Assembly (NCBI GenBank): GCA_027627225.1
Contig: JAPFQT010000157.1
Location: forward strand, 248,001 to 312,000
DNA from: Congeria kusceri
Taxonomy: Eukaryota > Mollusca > Bivalvia > Myida > Dreissenidae
Length of the DNA stretch: 64,000 bases
Direction of reading: 5' to 3'
Shown here: piece by piece, positions 48,995 to 60,100 of the stretch
How the letters are laid out: each line of letters starts with the position of its first letter
Numbering within the stretch: position 1 is the stretch's first letter
Notes under the pieces: generated by a model
What the model saw: only the letters and a program-made list of their open reading frames with translations
Told to the model about the DNA's origin: nothing
Database searches by the model: none
Position numbers and translations under genes: made by a program

Positions 48995-49132
48995 CTCAGC
49001 CAAACTTTGGGTTGCAATCCTCGACTTGACAACTATCCCAACCACAGTCACTTCCACCTGGGCAGGTGTAGTGTCTGGCTCCATTGCTGCTGCTTACTGA
49101 ACTTGAGTTGCTCCATACATCAACTGAGTATT
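48995..49132 (-). pseudogene. Thrombospondin type-1 exon, copy 2, better preserved
   Basis: On the minus strand, between acceptor TTCACTTGTAG and donor GCTGAG|GTAAG, 138 bases (2+135+1) read through a TSP1 repeat: VWSNSSS at the front, GARHYTCPGGSDCG in the middle and WDSCQVEDCNPKFG at the end. The last codon before the junction is TGA and the sixth cysteine is replaced by Gly; earlier Cys positions read Ser. It is thus either a broken exon or, less likely, a terminal one. It shares the downstream intron start (TTGCAACCA.ACTACATTT) with copy 1, so both derive from one duplicated exon-intron segment. No neighbouring exon is visible before the retrotransposon at 49531. Confidence 0.6.
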
Positions 49133-49530
49133 CTACAAGTGAATAACAAGACATTCATGTGGATATTGTAATATATAAATATCATAGGCAGTTAAAGGGT
49201 ATAGTAAGTGAATTGCACCCCAAGGAGAGTGATGTCAACCGAGGATGAAGGGGGTATTTACTACACCTCTCAATATGCCTGCGATATTTATTTTATAATA
49301 CCCAACACAAATACTGTAATTCAAAGAACAATTAATGTCTTACATAGTAAACAAAAGTTTATTTTGGGAAAATAAAGAGCTCATCGACTTTGATTTTTCA
49401 AATACATTTAAATAAGCGTCTACTGATTATTAGCTAATACGGATTTCTCAGAAAGCACAAGTTGCTATTTTTAGGCCCAGTCGCGATGTATATTTTGGTC
49501 CAAGAGCAGGATATTATTAAAAAGTATACC
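49133..49530. other. Flank of the retrotransposon insertion
   Basis: No gene. The last bases before the LTR (AAAAGTATACC) form one side of the insertion target. Confidence 0.4.
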
Positions 49531-50553
49531 TGTGAGAGACTAAGATTGGCAGAAACCACATGCCATGTGAGGAGATATGAGTGGGCTTCTTGTGTTGGTT
49601 TTCTTTGTCTGCTAAGACTATAATTTATAATTAAAATGATAAAAATGACAGTTCGACTGAGCTATACCCTCTGCCAGTGTCTCTGTTGTTGTTAAAATAA
49701 ACAACAGACAGGCCATTCCAAGGTGAGCATGGATGCTCCAAATATGGCAACAGTTATAATTAGATCAGATGTTTAGGGGCCATTCTTGAAATTCGATTGG
49801 TTAGGCCTATAATTATGCATATTAATTATTTGAATTTTTCTCTTGTAAGTCGCCCAACTCTTCAGTGTACCCGAAACCTTAAAATCAGTAGGTTGGTCAC
49901 TCATGTGCTAGTTTAGACTCTGAAACTAGTGGGTCTGGCACAACTGTTTGTCATTCGTTTGGGGACTACAGATAGGAATATGCAGTAAGTATTATATTTT
50001 CTTTTGGTATCCCATAATTGTCAGTTTTTTATGAGAGAAATAATTGTTCTTTATTGATAGTATTCCCTAATATTTTCTTAGTACATTTTTTTTGATACTC
50101 AGTTAAGTTTACATTTTTTGGTAAAGGGCAGGAAAACCACACATAATTTTATATGTAACTTGATTGCTTTGATATACGTGATCGGTATGAATGTATATGT
50201 ATTCATAAGATATTGTTTGTATATTGACATTTATGACCTTTGTTAAATCATGTATTTCTTAATATAATGCACGCGTTTGATTGATTGAATGATATGCTAT
50301 GTTTAGGTAACATTGTTACTTTCAGATAACCGTCTTTATAGTCGTCTAATGAAAACGTCTTGATAATCGTCTTGAATTCAACATCATTTAACAACCAATA
50401 ACTTCGTCTTTAACACCTGTTGACGACATTCCATTAATGAAGCGAAGAATACTATTAAGACGCGTGTGTTGCCTTGTGTCTTAACCCCCCGAAGATGACC
50501 GTGACACTGAAAGCCAAGTAAAAAGGGCATAGTTAACTGCTGAGTGCAGCACA
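49531..50553 (+). mobile_element. BEL/Pao LTR 1 (5' LTR)
   Basis: 1023 bases, beginning TGTGAGAGACTAAG and ending GAGTGCAGCACA (TG...CA with TGTG/CACA inverted tips). The end is fixed by comparison with LTR 3, where similarity stops at this point. It differs from LTR 2 by one substitution (T at 49658, C at 56245) and one T in a T run, so insertion is very recent. The LTR is long for this superfamily. Confidence 0.88.
49796..49813 (+). promoter_or_regulatory. Putative LTR core promoter
   Basis: An inverted CCAAT box (ATTGG, 49796-49800) sits eight bases before TATAAT (49808-49813). The same pair is present in the other two LTRs. Transcription would start near 49840; this is inferred from motifs only. 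Confidence 0.4.
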
Positions 50554-50590
50554 GTTATTGCATAATCTGTGAAAAAGACATATTGCAAAC

Positions 50591-53500
50591 ATGGATATAA
50601 GTGCAGACGGGGAGGTGGAGTTTGCCGGCAACCGCCAAGAAGCAAGTGCAGAGGGAGCCACCTCAGACAAGGGGTCGTTGCGCAGCAAGACGAGCAGCTG
50701 CAGAAGACGCCGTGCCGAGCTAAAGCTCGAACAAGCCAGAAGGCGCCAAGAGCTCGAACGCCGGCGCCTAGAGCTCGAACGCCAAGAAGTCGAGCTACGA
50801 CAACAGATCGAGATCCAGGACCTGGAAGAAGCCATGGCCAACGCGGAGGTCGATGCGCGGTCTTCAGCCTCATCCGGATCCGGACCATCAATATCCAACG
50901 AAGTCGGTGCCACAGGGACGACGTTGCCACATACAGCTATGAACAGTGACATTAAAGTGGAGGAATACTTGTCAGGACTTCAAAAATTCACTAACAACTT
51001 ACAGGACAACATGAACCTTCCAAAACCGGAATTATTAACATTCTCAGGAAACCCATTGGATTATTGCAAATTTCTTTGTAATTTTGAAACAAACATTGAG
51101 TGCAGAATAACAGACGATCGACTTAAGTTAGGTTATTTAATTCAATTTTGTAAGGGTGAAGCAAAACGTGCAATTGAGGATTGTGTGGTTCTTCCTCCCT
51201 TAGATGGATATTTAAGGGCTAAGGAAATTCTTCTCAACAGGTATGGTAAACCCCACTTAGTTGCTAGGTCACATGTTGAACGTTTAATTAATGGCCCTAA
51301 CATCCGATCTAATGATGTCCAAAGCTTAATGGATCTGTCACTTGACATGGAAAAATGCAATATAACACTGTCCACGTTGGGTTATTCATCTGATATTAAT
51401 AACACGGAAAACTTGCTTAAGATTGTAAGGAGACTCCCCACACATATCAAGTCAAAATGGGTTGAGTGGGCAAGTAATTTGATAGAACAGGGAACTGAGC
51501 CAGCATTTAAAGACTTGCTCAGCTTCATTCAACAGAGGGCTCTGGTAGCTAACACAATGTATGGCAGAGATCTTGCATGTGAGTTTAAGCAGCCGATTTC
51601 TGGATCAGTGGTCAGTTCTAGGTCGCATCAGGTCAATTCTAGGGACCGTGGGAAAGCTGTTACGTTATCTACAACAGGTAGAGAGAGCCAGGCACGAGTG
51701 AGTAATGGGTTTAAACCTATGCATGCTAGGCATTTATCATGTGTGTATTGTCAAGGGAGCCATAAATTGATCAACTGTGAGAGGTTCAAAACAATCAATG
51801 TCGATGGTAGATTAGCTGTTGTGAGAGAGAAGAGAATGTGTGAAAATTGTTTGAATTTTAAACACAATAGTAGTTTGTGTAGTAAGGGTAGTCAGTGTGA
51901 AGTAAGTAATTGTGGAGAAAAGCACCACACATTATTACACAGACCTTTGACTGTAGAAAACCAGAACCTGGTAGGCCACAGTAATTGCTGCACTGAGATG
52001 GATGTCTCCATACCTAGTAAGGTAAGCCTACGCATTGTACCTGTCATTGTGCAATACGGCTTAAGGAAAGCTGAGACATATGCCTTACTAGATGAGGGTT
52101 GCGATGTAACATTGTGCAGCGATAGTCTGGTTAAGAAATTAGAGGCGAAAGGCGTTTCTCGCCAATTCACCATTACCACGGTGAACCAGTCTGCAGAGCA
52201 GCGAACTGGTGTAGAAGTGCAGCTTAAGGTAAGTTCTTTAGATGACAGGGAATGCCTTAACATTAGGAGAGCCTGGTCAGTACCGGAGCTACCTATATCG
52301 GTGGAGTCTCTCCCCAAAGAAAATGATATAGGTAAGTGGAAACACCTTGCAGGTATCAAATTACCTCAGGTAAGTTCTTTTAAGGTGGAGTTACTTATTG
52401 GAAGTGACTGCCCAGAAGCTTTCTGGGTTGAAGAAGAGCGACGGGGAAAGAGGGGCGATCCTTATGCGATACGGTCTCCCCTTGGCTGGACAATATTAGG
52501 TCCAACAGGTAAGGGCACGTCCTCCAATGGAAATGTAAATTTTCAGCGCAGTGCAAACACGCAGGAACAGATTGACAAGTTGTGGGCAACTGATTTTTCT
52601 GACTGTGGCTTGGACAATAAGGTTGGAATGTCCAGAGAAGACCACCGAGCTCTATCGTCCATGGTAAGTTCCGTGGAGAAGGAAGGTAAGCACCACAAAA
52701 TTGGTCTACCGTGGCGCCAAGAACAAGTAAGTTTGCCAAACAACAAGGCTTTAGCTGTTACACGTCTTGGGCAGTTAAGCCGAAAGCTATCAAGAGACCC
52801 GAACTTGCATACTCTGTATACTGAAACGATGAATTGCTATATTGAGAAGGGCTATGCGAAACCTGTGAAAAACACTGGTGAGATGGAACCAACAAGAGTA
52901 TGGTACCTCCCACATCACCCAGTGTGCAACCCAAACAAACCAGGTAAGGTGAGGATAGTCTTTGACTGTGCGGCAAAGTACAGAGGTACATCTTTAAATC
53001 ACAACCTCTTGCAAGGACCAGATCTAGTTAACAGCTTAATAGGCGTGTTGATAAGATTTCGAGAGCAACCAGTAGCCTTGGTTGCCGACATTGAAGCCAT
53101 GTTCCACCAGGTCAAGGTCAGTGACAAAGATAGAGATGCACTAAGATTTCTTTGGTGGCCTAGTGGAGATATGAAACAGCCACCTGGTGAGTACTGTATG
53201 ACTGTCCACCTGTTTGGTGCGACATCATCGCCAAGTTGTGCAGCGTACAGCTTGAGGTGTACAGCAAGAGAGAATGCTGACAGCTTCAGTCCAGCAGCCG
53301 TAGAGACGGTAGAAAGAAACTTCTATGTTGATGACCTGTTGAAGTCTGTACCAGATGTTCAGGTAGGTATAGATTTGTCTGCTGAACTGAGAGAACTATT
53401 GTCAAACGGGGGATTCAAGTTGACAAAGTGGATTTCGAACAGTAATAGGGTTCTCGACACGATCCCCGAATCTGACAGGGCACTTAAGTGCACAAAAGTT

Positions 53501-55903
53501 GACCTTGATAGCGACAAACAGTTTGAACGTGCTCTTGGTCTGCACTGGTATGTAGAGAAGGACACCTTTGTATTTGATGTAGACCTGCCAGATAAATGCC
53601 ACACGCGACGTGGTATATTGTCAGTAGCAAGCTCGCTATATGACCCACTTGGATTGGTGGCACCCATCACTCTCATCCCAAAACTTATCCTACAGAATGC
53701 ATGCCGCAAAAAGCTGCAGTGGGATGACAAAATTTGTGACAAGGACGTCGAAAAGTGGTCACAGTGGTTGGAGAAATTACCTGCATTATCACATGTAAAT
53801 ATTGATAGATGTTTCAAGCCGGTCGCTGTGGATGGCCCATCGAATGTTGAACTGCACATGTTCAGCGATGCATCAGAATATGCATATGGGGCTGCGGTGT
53901 ACATCAAGATATACGATGCCAACCGCAACTGCAAAATCAGCCTTGTTATGGGTAAGTCAAGATTGGCGCCAATCAAGGCGATGTCTATACCACGCCTAGA
54001 GTTGGCCGCAGCAGTTGTAGCTGTAAAGCTGTACCAGCTAGTATCACAGGAGCTGGACTTCAACATTGATGAAAGGTATTTTTGGACCGATTCGATGATA
54101 GTTTTAGGCTACATAAAAAATGAAACTCGACGCTTCAAGACATTTGTAGCAAATAGGCTTGCAGCAATACATGACGTCACATCGCCTGCAGAGTGGAGAT
54201 ATGTTCCTTCACAAATAAACCCGGCTGATATAGCATCAAGGGGACTGTTTCCAAATGAAACAGATAAACTGGGAAGCTGGCTAAGGGGCCCAGACTTTCT
54301 ACAGACAGGTAAGGTGGACTGGTCACAGAATCCACAGTATGTAGCCATTTTAGATGACAATGCTGAAACCAAGCAGGTATGTAATACACATGCCACTCAA
54401 ATGAAACCTGATACCGTCCTTGATAGCCTGATGATTAGGTACTCTAACTGGCATCAACTGCAGAGGTCAGTGGCATGGTTACTCAGGTTTAAATCATACC
54501 TGATGCAGAGACATTTAAGAAGAAAGCTAGCACACTGTAAAAATGGCACATTGACAGTAGGTGATCTACGGAAAGCCACACATGCCATTATATCGTTTGT
54601 GCAAAAGTGTGAGTATAGCAATGAAATCTGTAGTGTTCTGAATTCACGACATGTTTCAGGGAAAAGTGCTCTGGCCAAACTTAGCCCAGTTTTCATGGAT
54701 GGTCTACTCAAGGTAGGTGGTCGCCTCGAAAATGCCCACTTGAGTAACGACGCCAAACATCAGGTCATTCTACCAGGTAATCACCATGTGACAAGAATTC
54801 TTATCAGGTCATACCATGAAACGAATGCTCACATGGGACCACATCACATATTGTCCTTGCTGAGACGACGGTATTGGATTACACCGGGTCTCAAATCAGT
54901 TAAGTCTGTGGTCAGCAAATGTATTGATTGTAAGAGACGACAGCAGCAGCCAGAAACTCAACAGATGGGTCCACTTCCTGTTGAGCGGCTTGAGCCAGAT
55001 AAGCCGCCATTTACCTACGTTGGAGTTGATTTCTTTGGTCCAATGTTCGTGAAATCTGGCAGGAGGCAGCTGAAAAGGTATGGCTGTCTGTTTACTTGTT
55101 TGTGTACCAGAGCGGTACACGTGGAGATTACGCACAGTCTGAATACCGACTCTTTCATTGGTGCGTTACAGCGTTTTGAGAGTCGAAGAGGCAGACCGGA
55201 AAAGATTTTTAGTGACAATGGCACAAATCTGACAGCAGGTGAAAGGGAACTGCGTGAGTCGATACAGCAGTGGAATCATAGCCACATCTCTAAGCATCTG
55301 AACCAGAAAGGTATCGCATGGCATTTCAACCCTCCATATGCAAGTCATATGGGAGGAGTTTGGGAGAGGTTGGTTCGATCCTTCAAAAATTCATTGAAGT
55401 CAGTTGTGCGTGAACAGCTTCTTTGCGACGAAGCCCTGGCAACTTTGGCCACCGAGGTCGAGAAAGTCTTGAATGACCGACCAATTACACAGGTAAGCGA
55501 TGACCACCGTGACCCACAAGCACTTTCTCCGAACACACTGTTGTTGTTACGCCCCAATAGGTGTTTCCCTCCAGGTGTGTTTGATAAGACCGACAATTAC
55601 TGCCGACGGTGGTGGAGGCAAGTCCAGTACTTGGCCAATATCTTCTGGAGGCGTTGGCAAAAAGAATACCTCCCAGCATTGCAGGTAAGATCGAAGTGGC
55701 AACACAGCAGACGAAATTTAGCTGTGAATGACCTTGTACTCGTGTGTGACGAGACTTCTTCACGCGGACATTGGCCTTTGGGACTTGTGCAAGAGGTAAG
55801 AAAAGGTAGAGATGGTCTTGTGCGGACATGCGAGGTTAGAGTGAACGGAACTACAAAGGTAAGGCCAGTGACACAGTTGTGCTTGTTAGAGCAAGCTGCC
55901 TAA
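50591..55903 (+). CDS. BEL/Pao gag-pol polyprotein, unit 1 (1770 aa, intact)
   Basis: One uninterrupted frame encodes the whole retrotransposon protein. In order: charged coiled coil (about 38-88); gag-like DUF1759 region (about 140-320); zinc knuckles (canonical CENCLNFKHNSSLC near 416, variant before it); aspartic protease with LLDEGCD (about 496-503; Glu where Ser/Thr is usual); reverse transcriptase with FDC near 788 and YVDD near 910; Pao-type linker; RNase H (FSDASEYAYGA near 1089, TDSMIV near 1163); integrase with an H2C2 finger (1407-1447), then D, D and E in VDFFGP, SDNGTN and GGVWERL (about 1478, 1540, 1588); C-terminal DUF5641 (about 1640-1760). There is no env frame. The start is the first ATG after the LTR. 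Length is normal for the superfamily. The sense strand is unusually rich in GGTAAG. Confidence 0.95.
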   Translation: MDISADGEVEFAGNRQEASAEGATSDKGSLRSKTSSCRRRRAELKLEQARRRQELERRRLELERQEVELRQQIEIQDLEEAMANAEVDARSSASSGSGPSISNEVGATGTTLPHTAMNSDIKVEEYLSGLQKFTNNLQDNMNLPKPELLTFSGNPLDYCKFLCNFETNIECRITDDRLKLGYLIQFCKGEAKRAIEDCVVLPPLDGYLRAKEILLNRYGKPHLVARSHVERLINGPNIRSNDVQSLMDLSLDMEKCNITLSTLGYSSDINNTENLLKIVRRLPTHIKSKWVEWASNLIEQGTEPAFKDLLSFIQQRALVANTMYGRDLACEFKQPISGSVVSSRSHQVNSRDRGKAVTLSTTGRESQARVSNGFKPMHARHLSCVYCQGSHKLINCERFKTINVDGRLAVVREKRMCENCLNFKHNSSLCSKGSQCEVSNCGEKHHTLLHRPLTVENQNLVGHSNCCTEMDVSIPSKVSLRIVPVIVQYGLRKAETYALLDEGCDVTLCSDSLVKKLEAKGVSRQFTITTVNQSAEQRTGVEVQLKVSSLDDRECLNIRRAWSVPELPISVESLPKENDIGKWKHLAGIKLPQVSSFKVELLIGSDCPEAFWVEEERRGKRGDPYAIRSPLGWTILGPTGKGTSSNGNVNFQRSANTQEQIDKLWATDFSDCGLDNKVGMSREDHRALSSMVSSVEKEGKHHKIGLPWRQEQVSLPNNKALAVTRLGQLSRKLSRDPNLHTLYTETMNCYIEKGYAKPVKNTGEMEPTRVWYLPHHPVCNPNKPGKVRIVFDCAAKYRGTSLNHNLLQGPDLVNSLIGVLIRFREQPVALVADIEAMFHQVKVSDKDRDALRFLWWPSGDMKQPPGEYCMTVHLFGATSSPSCAAYSLRCTARENADSFSPAAVETVERNFYVDDLLKSVPDVQVGIDLSAELRELLSNGGFKLTKWISNSNRVLDTIPESDRALKCTKVDLDSDKQFERALGLHWYVEKDTFVFDVDLPDKCHTRRGILSVASSLYDPLGLVAPITLIPKLILQNACRKKLQWDDKICDKDVEKWSQWLEKLPALSHVNIDRCFKPVAVDGPSNVELHMFSDASEYAYGAAVYIKIYDANRNCKISLVMGKSRLAPIKAMSIPRLELAAAVVAVKLYQLVSQELDFNIDERYFWTDSMIVLGYIKNETRRFKTFVANRLAAIHDVTSPAEWRYVPSQINPADIASRGLFPNETDKLGSWLRGPDFLQTGKVDWSQNPQYVAILDDNAETKQVCNTHATQMKPDTVLDSLMIRYSNWHQLQRSVAWLLRFKSYLMQRHLRRKLAHCKNGTLTVGDLRKATHAIISFVQKCEYSNEICSVLNSRHVSGKSALAKLSPVFMDGLLKVGGRLENAHLSNDAKHQVILPGNHHVTRILIRSYHETNAHMGPHHILSLLRRRYWITPGLKSVKSVVSKCIDCKRRQQQPETQQMGPLPVERLEPDKPPFTYVGVDFFGPMFVKSGRRQLKRYGCLFTCLCTRAVHVEITHSLNTDSFIGALQRFESRRGRPEKIFSDNGTNLTAGERELRESIQQWNHSHISKHLNQKGIAWHFNPPYASHMGGVWERLVRSFKNSLKSVVREQLLCDEALATLATEVEKVLNDRPITQVSDDHRDPQALSPNTLLLLRPNRCFPPGVFDKTDNYCRRWWRQVQYLANIFWRRWQKEYLPALQVRSKWQHSRRNLAVNDLVLVCDETSSRGHWPLGLVQEVRKGRDGLVRTCEVRVNGTTKVRPVTQLCLLEQAA

Positions 55904-56117
55904 TATTTGTCACACTAGTTATTTAGACTGTGACGTCTTCTTGTAGTGTTAATGGATAGTAGAAACTTAGTTCATTTGCATTTCTTAGAGTATTTAGTTA
56001 TGTATTCATTTCGTTGTGTATCTGTATGAAAGTTGTTTATGGACATATTTGGTCACAGCTTAGTCTCTAGATTATTAAAGTAAAATGAACTTATATGGTA
56101 AGTTCATTGGGTGGCGG
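55904..56117 (+). other. 3' untranslated part of unit 1 with polypurine tract
   Basis: Non-coding sequence between the stop codon and LTR 2. GGGTGGCGG (56109-56117) directly before the LTR is the likely, slightly interrupted polypurine tract for plus-strand priming. Confidence 0.5.
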
Positions 56118-57141
56118 TGTGAGAGACTAAGATTGGCAGAAACCACATGCCATGTGAGGAGATATGAGTGGGCTTCTTGTGTTGGTTTTCTTTGTCTGCT
56201 AAGACTATAATTTATAATTAAAATGATAAAAATGACAGTTCGACCGAGCTATACCCTCTGCCAGTGTCTCTGTTGTTGTTAAAATAAACAACAGACAGGC
56301 CATTCCAAGGTGAGCATGGATGCTCCAAATATGGCAACAGTTATAATTAGATCAGATGTTTAGGGGCCATTCTTGAAATTCGATTGGTTAGGCCTATAAT
56401 TATGCATATTAATTATTTGAATTTTTCTCTTGTAAGTCGCCCAACTCTTCAGTGTACCCGAAACCTTAAAATCAGTAGGTTGGTCACTCATGTGCTAGTT
56501 TAGACTCTGAAACTAGTGGGTCTGGCACAACTGTTTGTCATTCGTTTGGGGACTACAGATAGGAATATGCAGTAAGTATTATATTTTCTTTTGGTATCCC
56601 ATAATTGTCAGTTTTTTATGAGAGAAATAATTGTTCTTTATTGATAGTATTCCCTAATATTTTCTTAGTACATTTTTTTTTGATACTCAGTTAAGTTTAC
56701 ATTTTTTGGTAAAGGGCAGGAAAACCACACATAATTTTATATGTAACTTGATTGCTTTGATATACGTGATCGGTATGAATGTATATGTATTCATAAGATA
56801 TTGTTTGTATATTGACATTTATGACCTTTGTTAAATCATGTATTTCTTAATATAATGCACGCGTTTGATTGATTGAATGATATGCTATGTTTAGGTAACA
56901 TTGTTACTTTCAGATAACCGTCTTTATAGTCGTCTAATGAAAACGTCTTGATAATCGTCTTGAATTCAACATCATTTAACAACCAATAACTTCGTCTTTA
57001 ACACCTGTTGACGACATTCCATTAATGAAGCGAAGAATACTATTAAGACGCGTGTGTTGCCTTGTGTCTTAACCCCCCGAAGATGACCGTGACACTGAAA
57101 GCCAAGTAAAAAGGGCATAGTTAACTGCTGAGTGCAGCACA
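56118..57141 (+). mobile_element. BEL/Pao LTR 2 (shared middle LTR)
   Basis: 1024 bases, serving as 3' LTR of unit 1 and 5' LTR of unit 2. It is almost identical to LTR 1, and identical to LTR 3 as far as I can compare except for a short replacement near the end of LTR 3. Confidence 0.9.
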
Positions 57142-57178
57142 GTTATTGCATAATCTGTGAAAAAGACATATTGCAAAC

Positions 57179-60100
57179 ATGGATATAAGTGCAGACGGGG
57201 AGGTGGAGTTTGCCGGCAACCGCCAAGAAGCAAGTGCAGAGGGAGCCACCTCAGACAAGGGGTCGTTGCGCAGCAAGACGAGCAGCTGCAGAAGACGCCG
57301 TGCCGAGCTAAAGCTCGAACAAGCCAGAAGGCGCCAAGAGCTCGAACGCCGGCGCCTAGAGCTCGAACGCCAAGAAGTCGAGCTACGACAACAGATCGAG
57401 ATCCAGGACCTGGAAGAAGCCATGGCCAACGCGGAGGTCGATGCGCGGTCTTCAGCCTCATCCGGATCCGGACCATCAATATCCAACGAAGTCGGTGCCA
57501 CAGGGACGACGTTGCCACATACAGCTATGAACAGTGACATTAAAGTGGAGGAATACTTGTCAGGACTTCAAAAATTCACTAACAACTTACAGGACAACAT
57601 GAACCTTCCAAAACCGGAATTATTAACATTCTCAGGAAACCCATTGGATTATTGCAAATTTCTTTGTAATTTTGAAACAAACATTGAGTGCAGAATAACA
57701 GACGATCGACTTAAGTTAGGTTATTTAATTCAATTTTGTAAGGGTGAAGCAAAACGTGCAATTGAGGATTGTGTGGTTCTTCCTCCCTTAGATGGATATT
57801 TAAGGGCTAAGGAAATTCTTCTCAACAGGTATGGTAAACCCCACTTAGTTGCTAGGTCACATGTTGAACGTTTAATTAATGGCCCTAACATCCGATCTAA
57901 TGATGTCCAAAGCTTAATGGATCTGTCACTTGACATGGAAAAATGCAATATAACACTGTCCACGTTGGGTTATTCATCTGATATTAATAACACGGAAAAC
58001 TTGCTTAAGATTGTAAGGAGACTCCCCACACATATCAAGTCAAAATGGGTTGAGTGGGCAAGTAATTTGATAGAACAGGGAACTGAGCCAGCATTTAAAG
58101 ACTTGCTCAGCTTCATTCAACAGAGGGCTCTGGTAGCTAACACAATGTATGGCAGAGATCTTGCATGTGAGTTTAAGCAGCCGATTTCTGGATCAGTGGT
58201 CAGTTCTAGGTCGCATCAGGTCAATTCTAGGGACCGTGGGAAAGCTGTTACGTTATCTACAACAGGTAGAGAGAGCCAGGCACGAGTGAGTAATGGGTTT
58301 AAACCTATGCATGCTAGGCATTTATCATGTGTGTATTGTCAAGGGAGCCATAAATTGATCAACTGTGAGAGGTTCAAAACAATCAATGTCGATGGTAGAT
58401 TAGCTGTTGTGAGAGAGAAGAGAATGTGTGAAAATTGTTTGAATTTTAAACACAATAGTAGTTTGTGTAGTAAGGGTAGTCAGTGTGAAGTAAGTAATTG
58501 TGGAGAAAAGCACCACACATTATTACACAGACCTTTGACTGTAGAAAACCAGAACCTGGTAGGCCACAGTAATTGCTGCACTGAGATGGATGTCTCCATA
58601 CCTAGTAAGGTAAGCCTACGCATTGTACCTGTCATTGTGCAATACGGCTTAAGGAAAGCTGAGACATATGCCTTACTAGATGAGGGTTGCGATGTAACAT
58701 TGTGCAGCGATAGTCTGGTTAAGAAATTAGAGGCGAAAGGCGTTTCTCGCCAATTCACCATTACCACGGTGAACCAGTCTGCAGAGCAGCGAACTGGTGT
58801 AGAAGTGCAGCTTAAGGTAAGTTCTTTAGATGACAGGGAATGCCTTAACATTAGGAGAGCCTGGTCAGTACCGGAGCTACCTATATCGGTGGAGTCTCTC
58901 CCCAAAGAAAATGATATAGGTAAGTGGAAACACCTTGCAGGTATCAAATTACCTCAGGTAAGTTCTTTTAAGGTGGAGTTACTTATTGGAAGTGACTGCC
59001 CAGAAGCTTTCTGGGTTGAAGAAGAGCGACGGGGAAAGAGGGGCGATCCTTATGCGATACGGTCTCCCCTTGGCTGGACAATATTAGGTCCAACAGGTAA
59101 GGGCACGTCCTCCAATGGAAATGTAAATTTTCAGCGCAGTGCAAACACGCAGGAACAGATTGACAAGTTGTGGGCAACTGATTTTTCTGACTGTGGCTTG
59201 GACAATAAGGTTGGAATGTCCAGAGAAGACCACCGAGCTCTATCGTCCATGGTAAGTTCCGTGGAGAAGGAAGGTAAGCACCACAAAATTGGTCTACCGT
59301 GGCGCCAAGAACAAGTAAGTTTGCCAAACAACAAGGCTTTAGCTGTTACACGTCTTGGGCAGTTAAGCCGAAAGCTATCAAGAGACCCGAACTTGCATAC
59401 TCTGTATACTGAAACGATGAATTGCTATATTGAGAAGGGCTATGCGAAACCTGTGAAAAACACTGGTGAGATGGAACCAACAAGAGTATGGTACCTCCCA
59501 CATCACCCAGTGTGCAACCCAAACAAACCAGGTAAGGTGAGGATAGTCTTTGACTGTGCGGCAAAGTACAGAGGTACATCTTTAAATCACAACCTCTTGC
59601 AAGGACCAGATCTAGTTAACAGCTTAATAGGCGTGTTGATAAGATTTCGAGAGCAACCAGTAGCCTTGGTTGCCGACATTGAAGCCATGTTCCACCAGGT
59701 CAAGGTCAGTGACAAAGATAGAGATGCACTAAGATTTCTTTGGTGGCCTAGTGGAGATATGAAACAGCCACCTGGTGAGTACTGTATGACTGTCCACCTG
59801 TTTGGTGCGACATCATCGCCAAGTTGTGCAGCGTACAGCTTGAGGTGTACAGCAAGAGAGAATGCTGACAGCTTCAGTCCAGCAGCCGTAGAGACGGTAG
59901 AAAGAAACTTCTATGTTGATGACCTGTTGAAGTCTGTACCAGATGTTCAGGTAGGTATAGATTTGTCTGCTGAACTGAGAGAACTATTGTCAAACGGGGG
60001 ATTCAAGTTGACAAAGTGGATTTCGAACAGTAATAGGGTTCTCGACACGATCCCCGAATCTGACAGGGCACTTAAGTGCACAAAAGTTGACCTTGATAGC

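Noticed and set aside
48995..49132. Active TSP1 gene
   Set aside because: The last in-frame codon is a stop, cysteines are lost and no partner exons are visible next to it.
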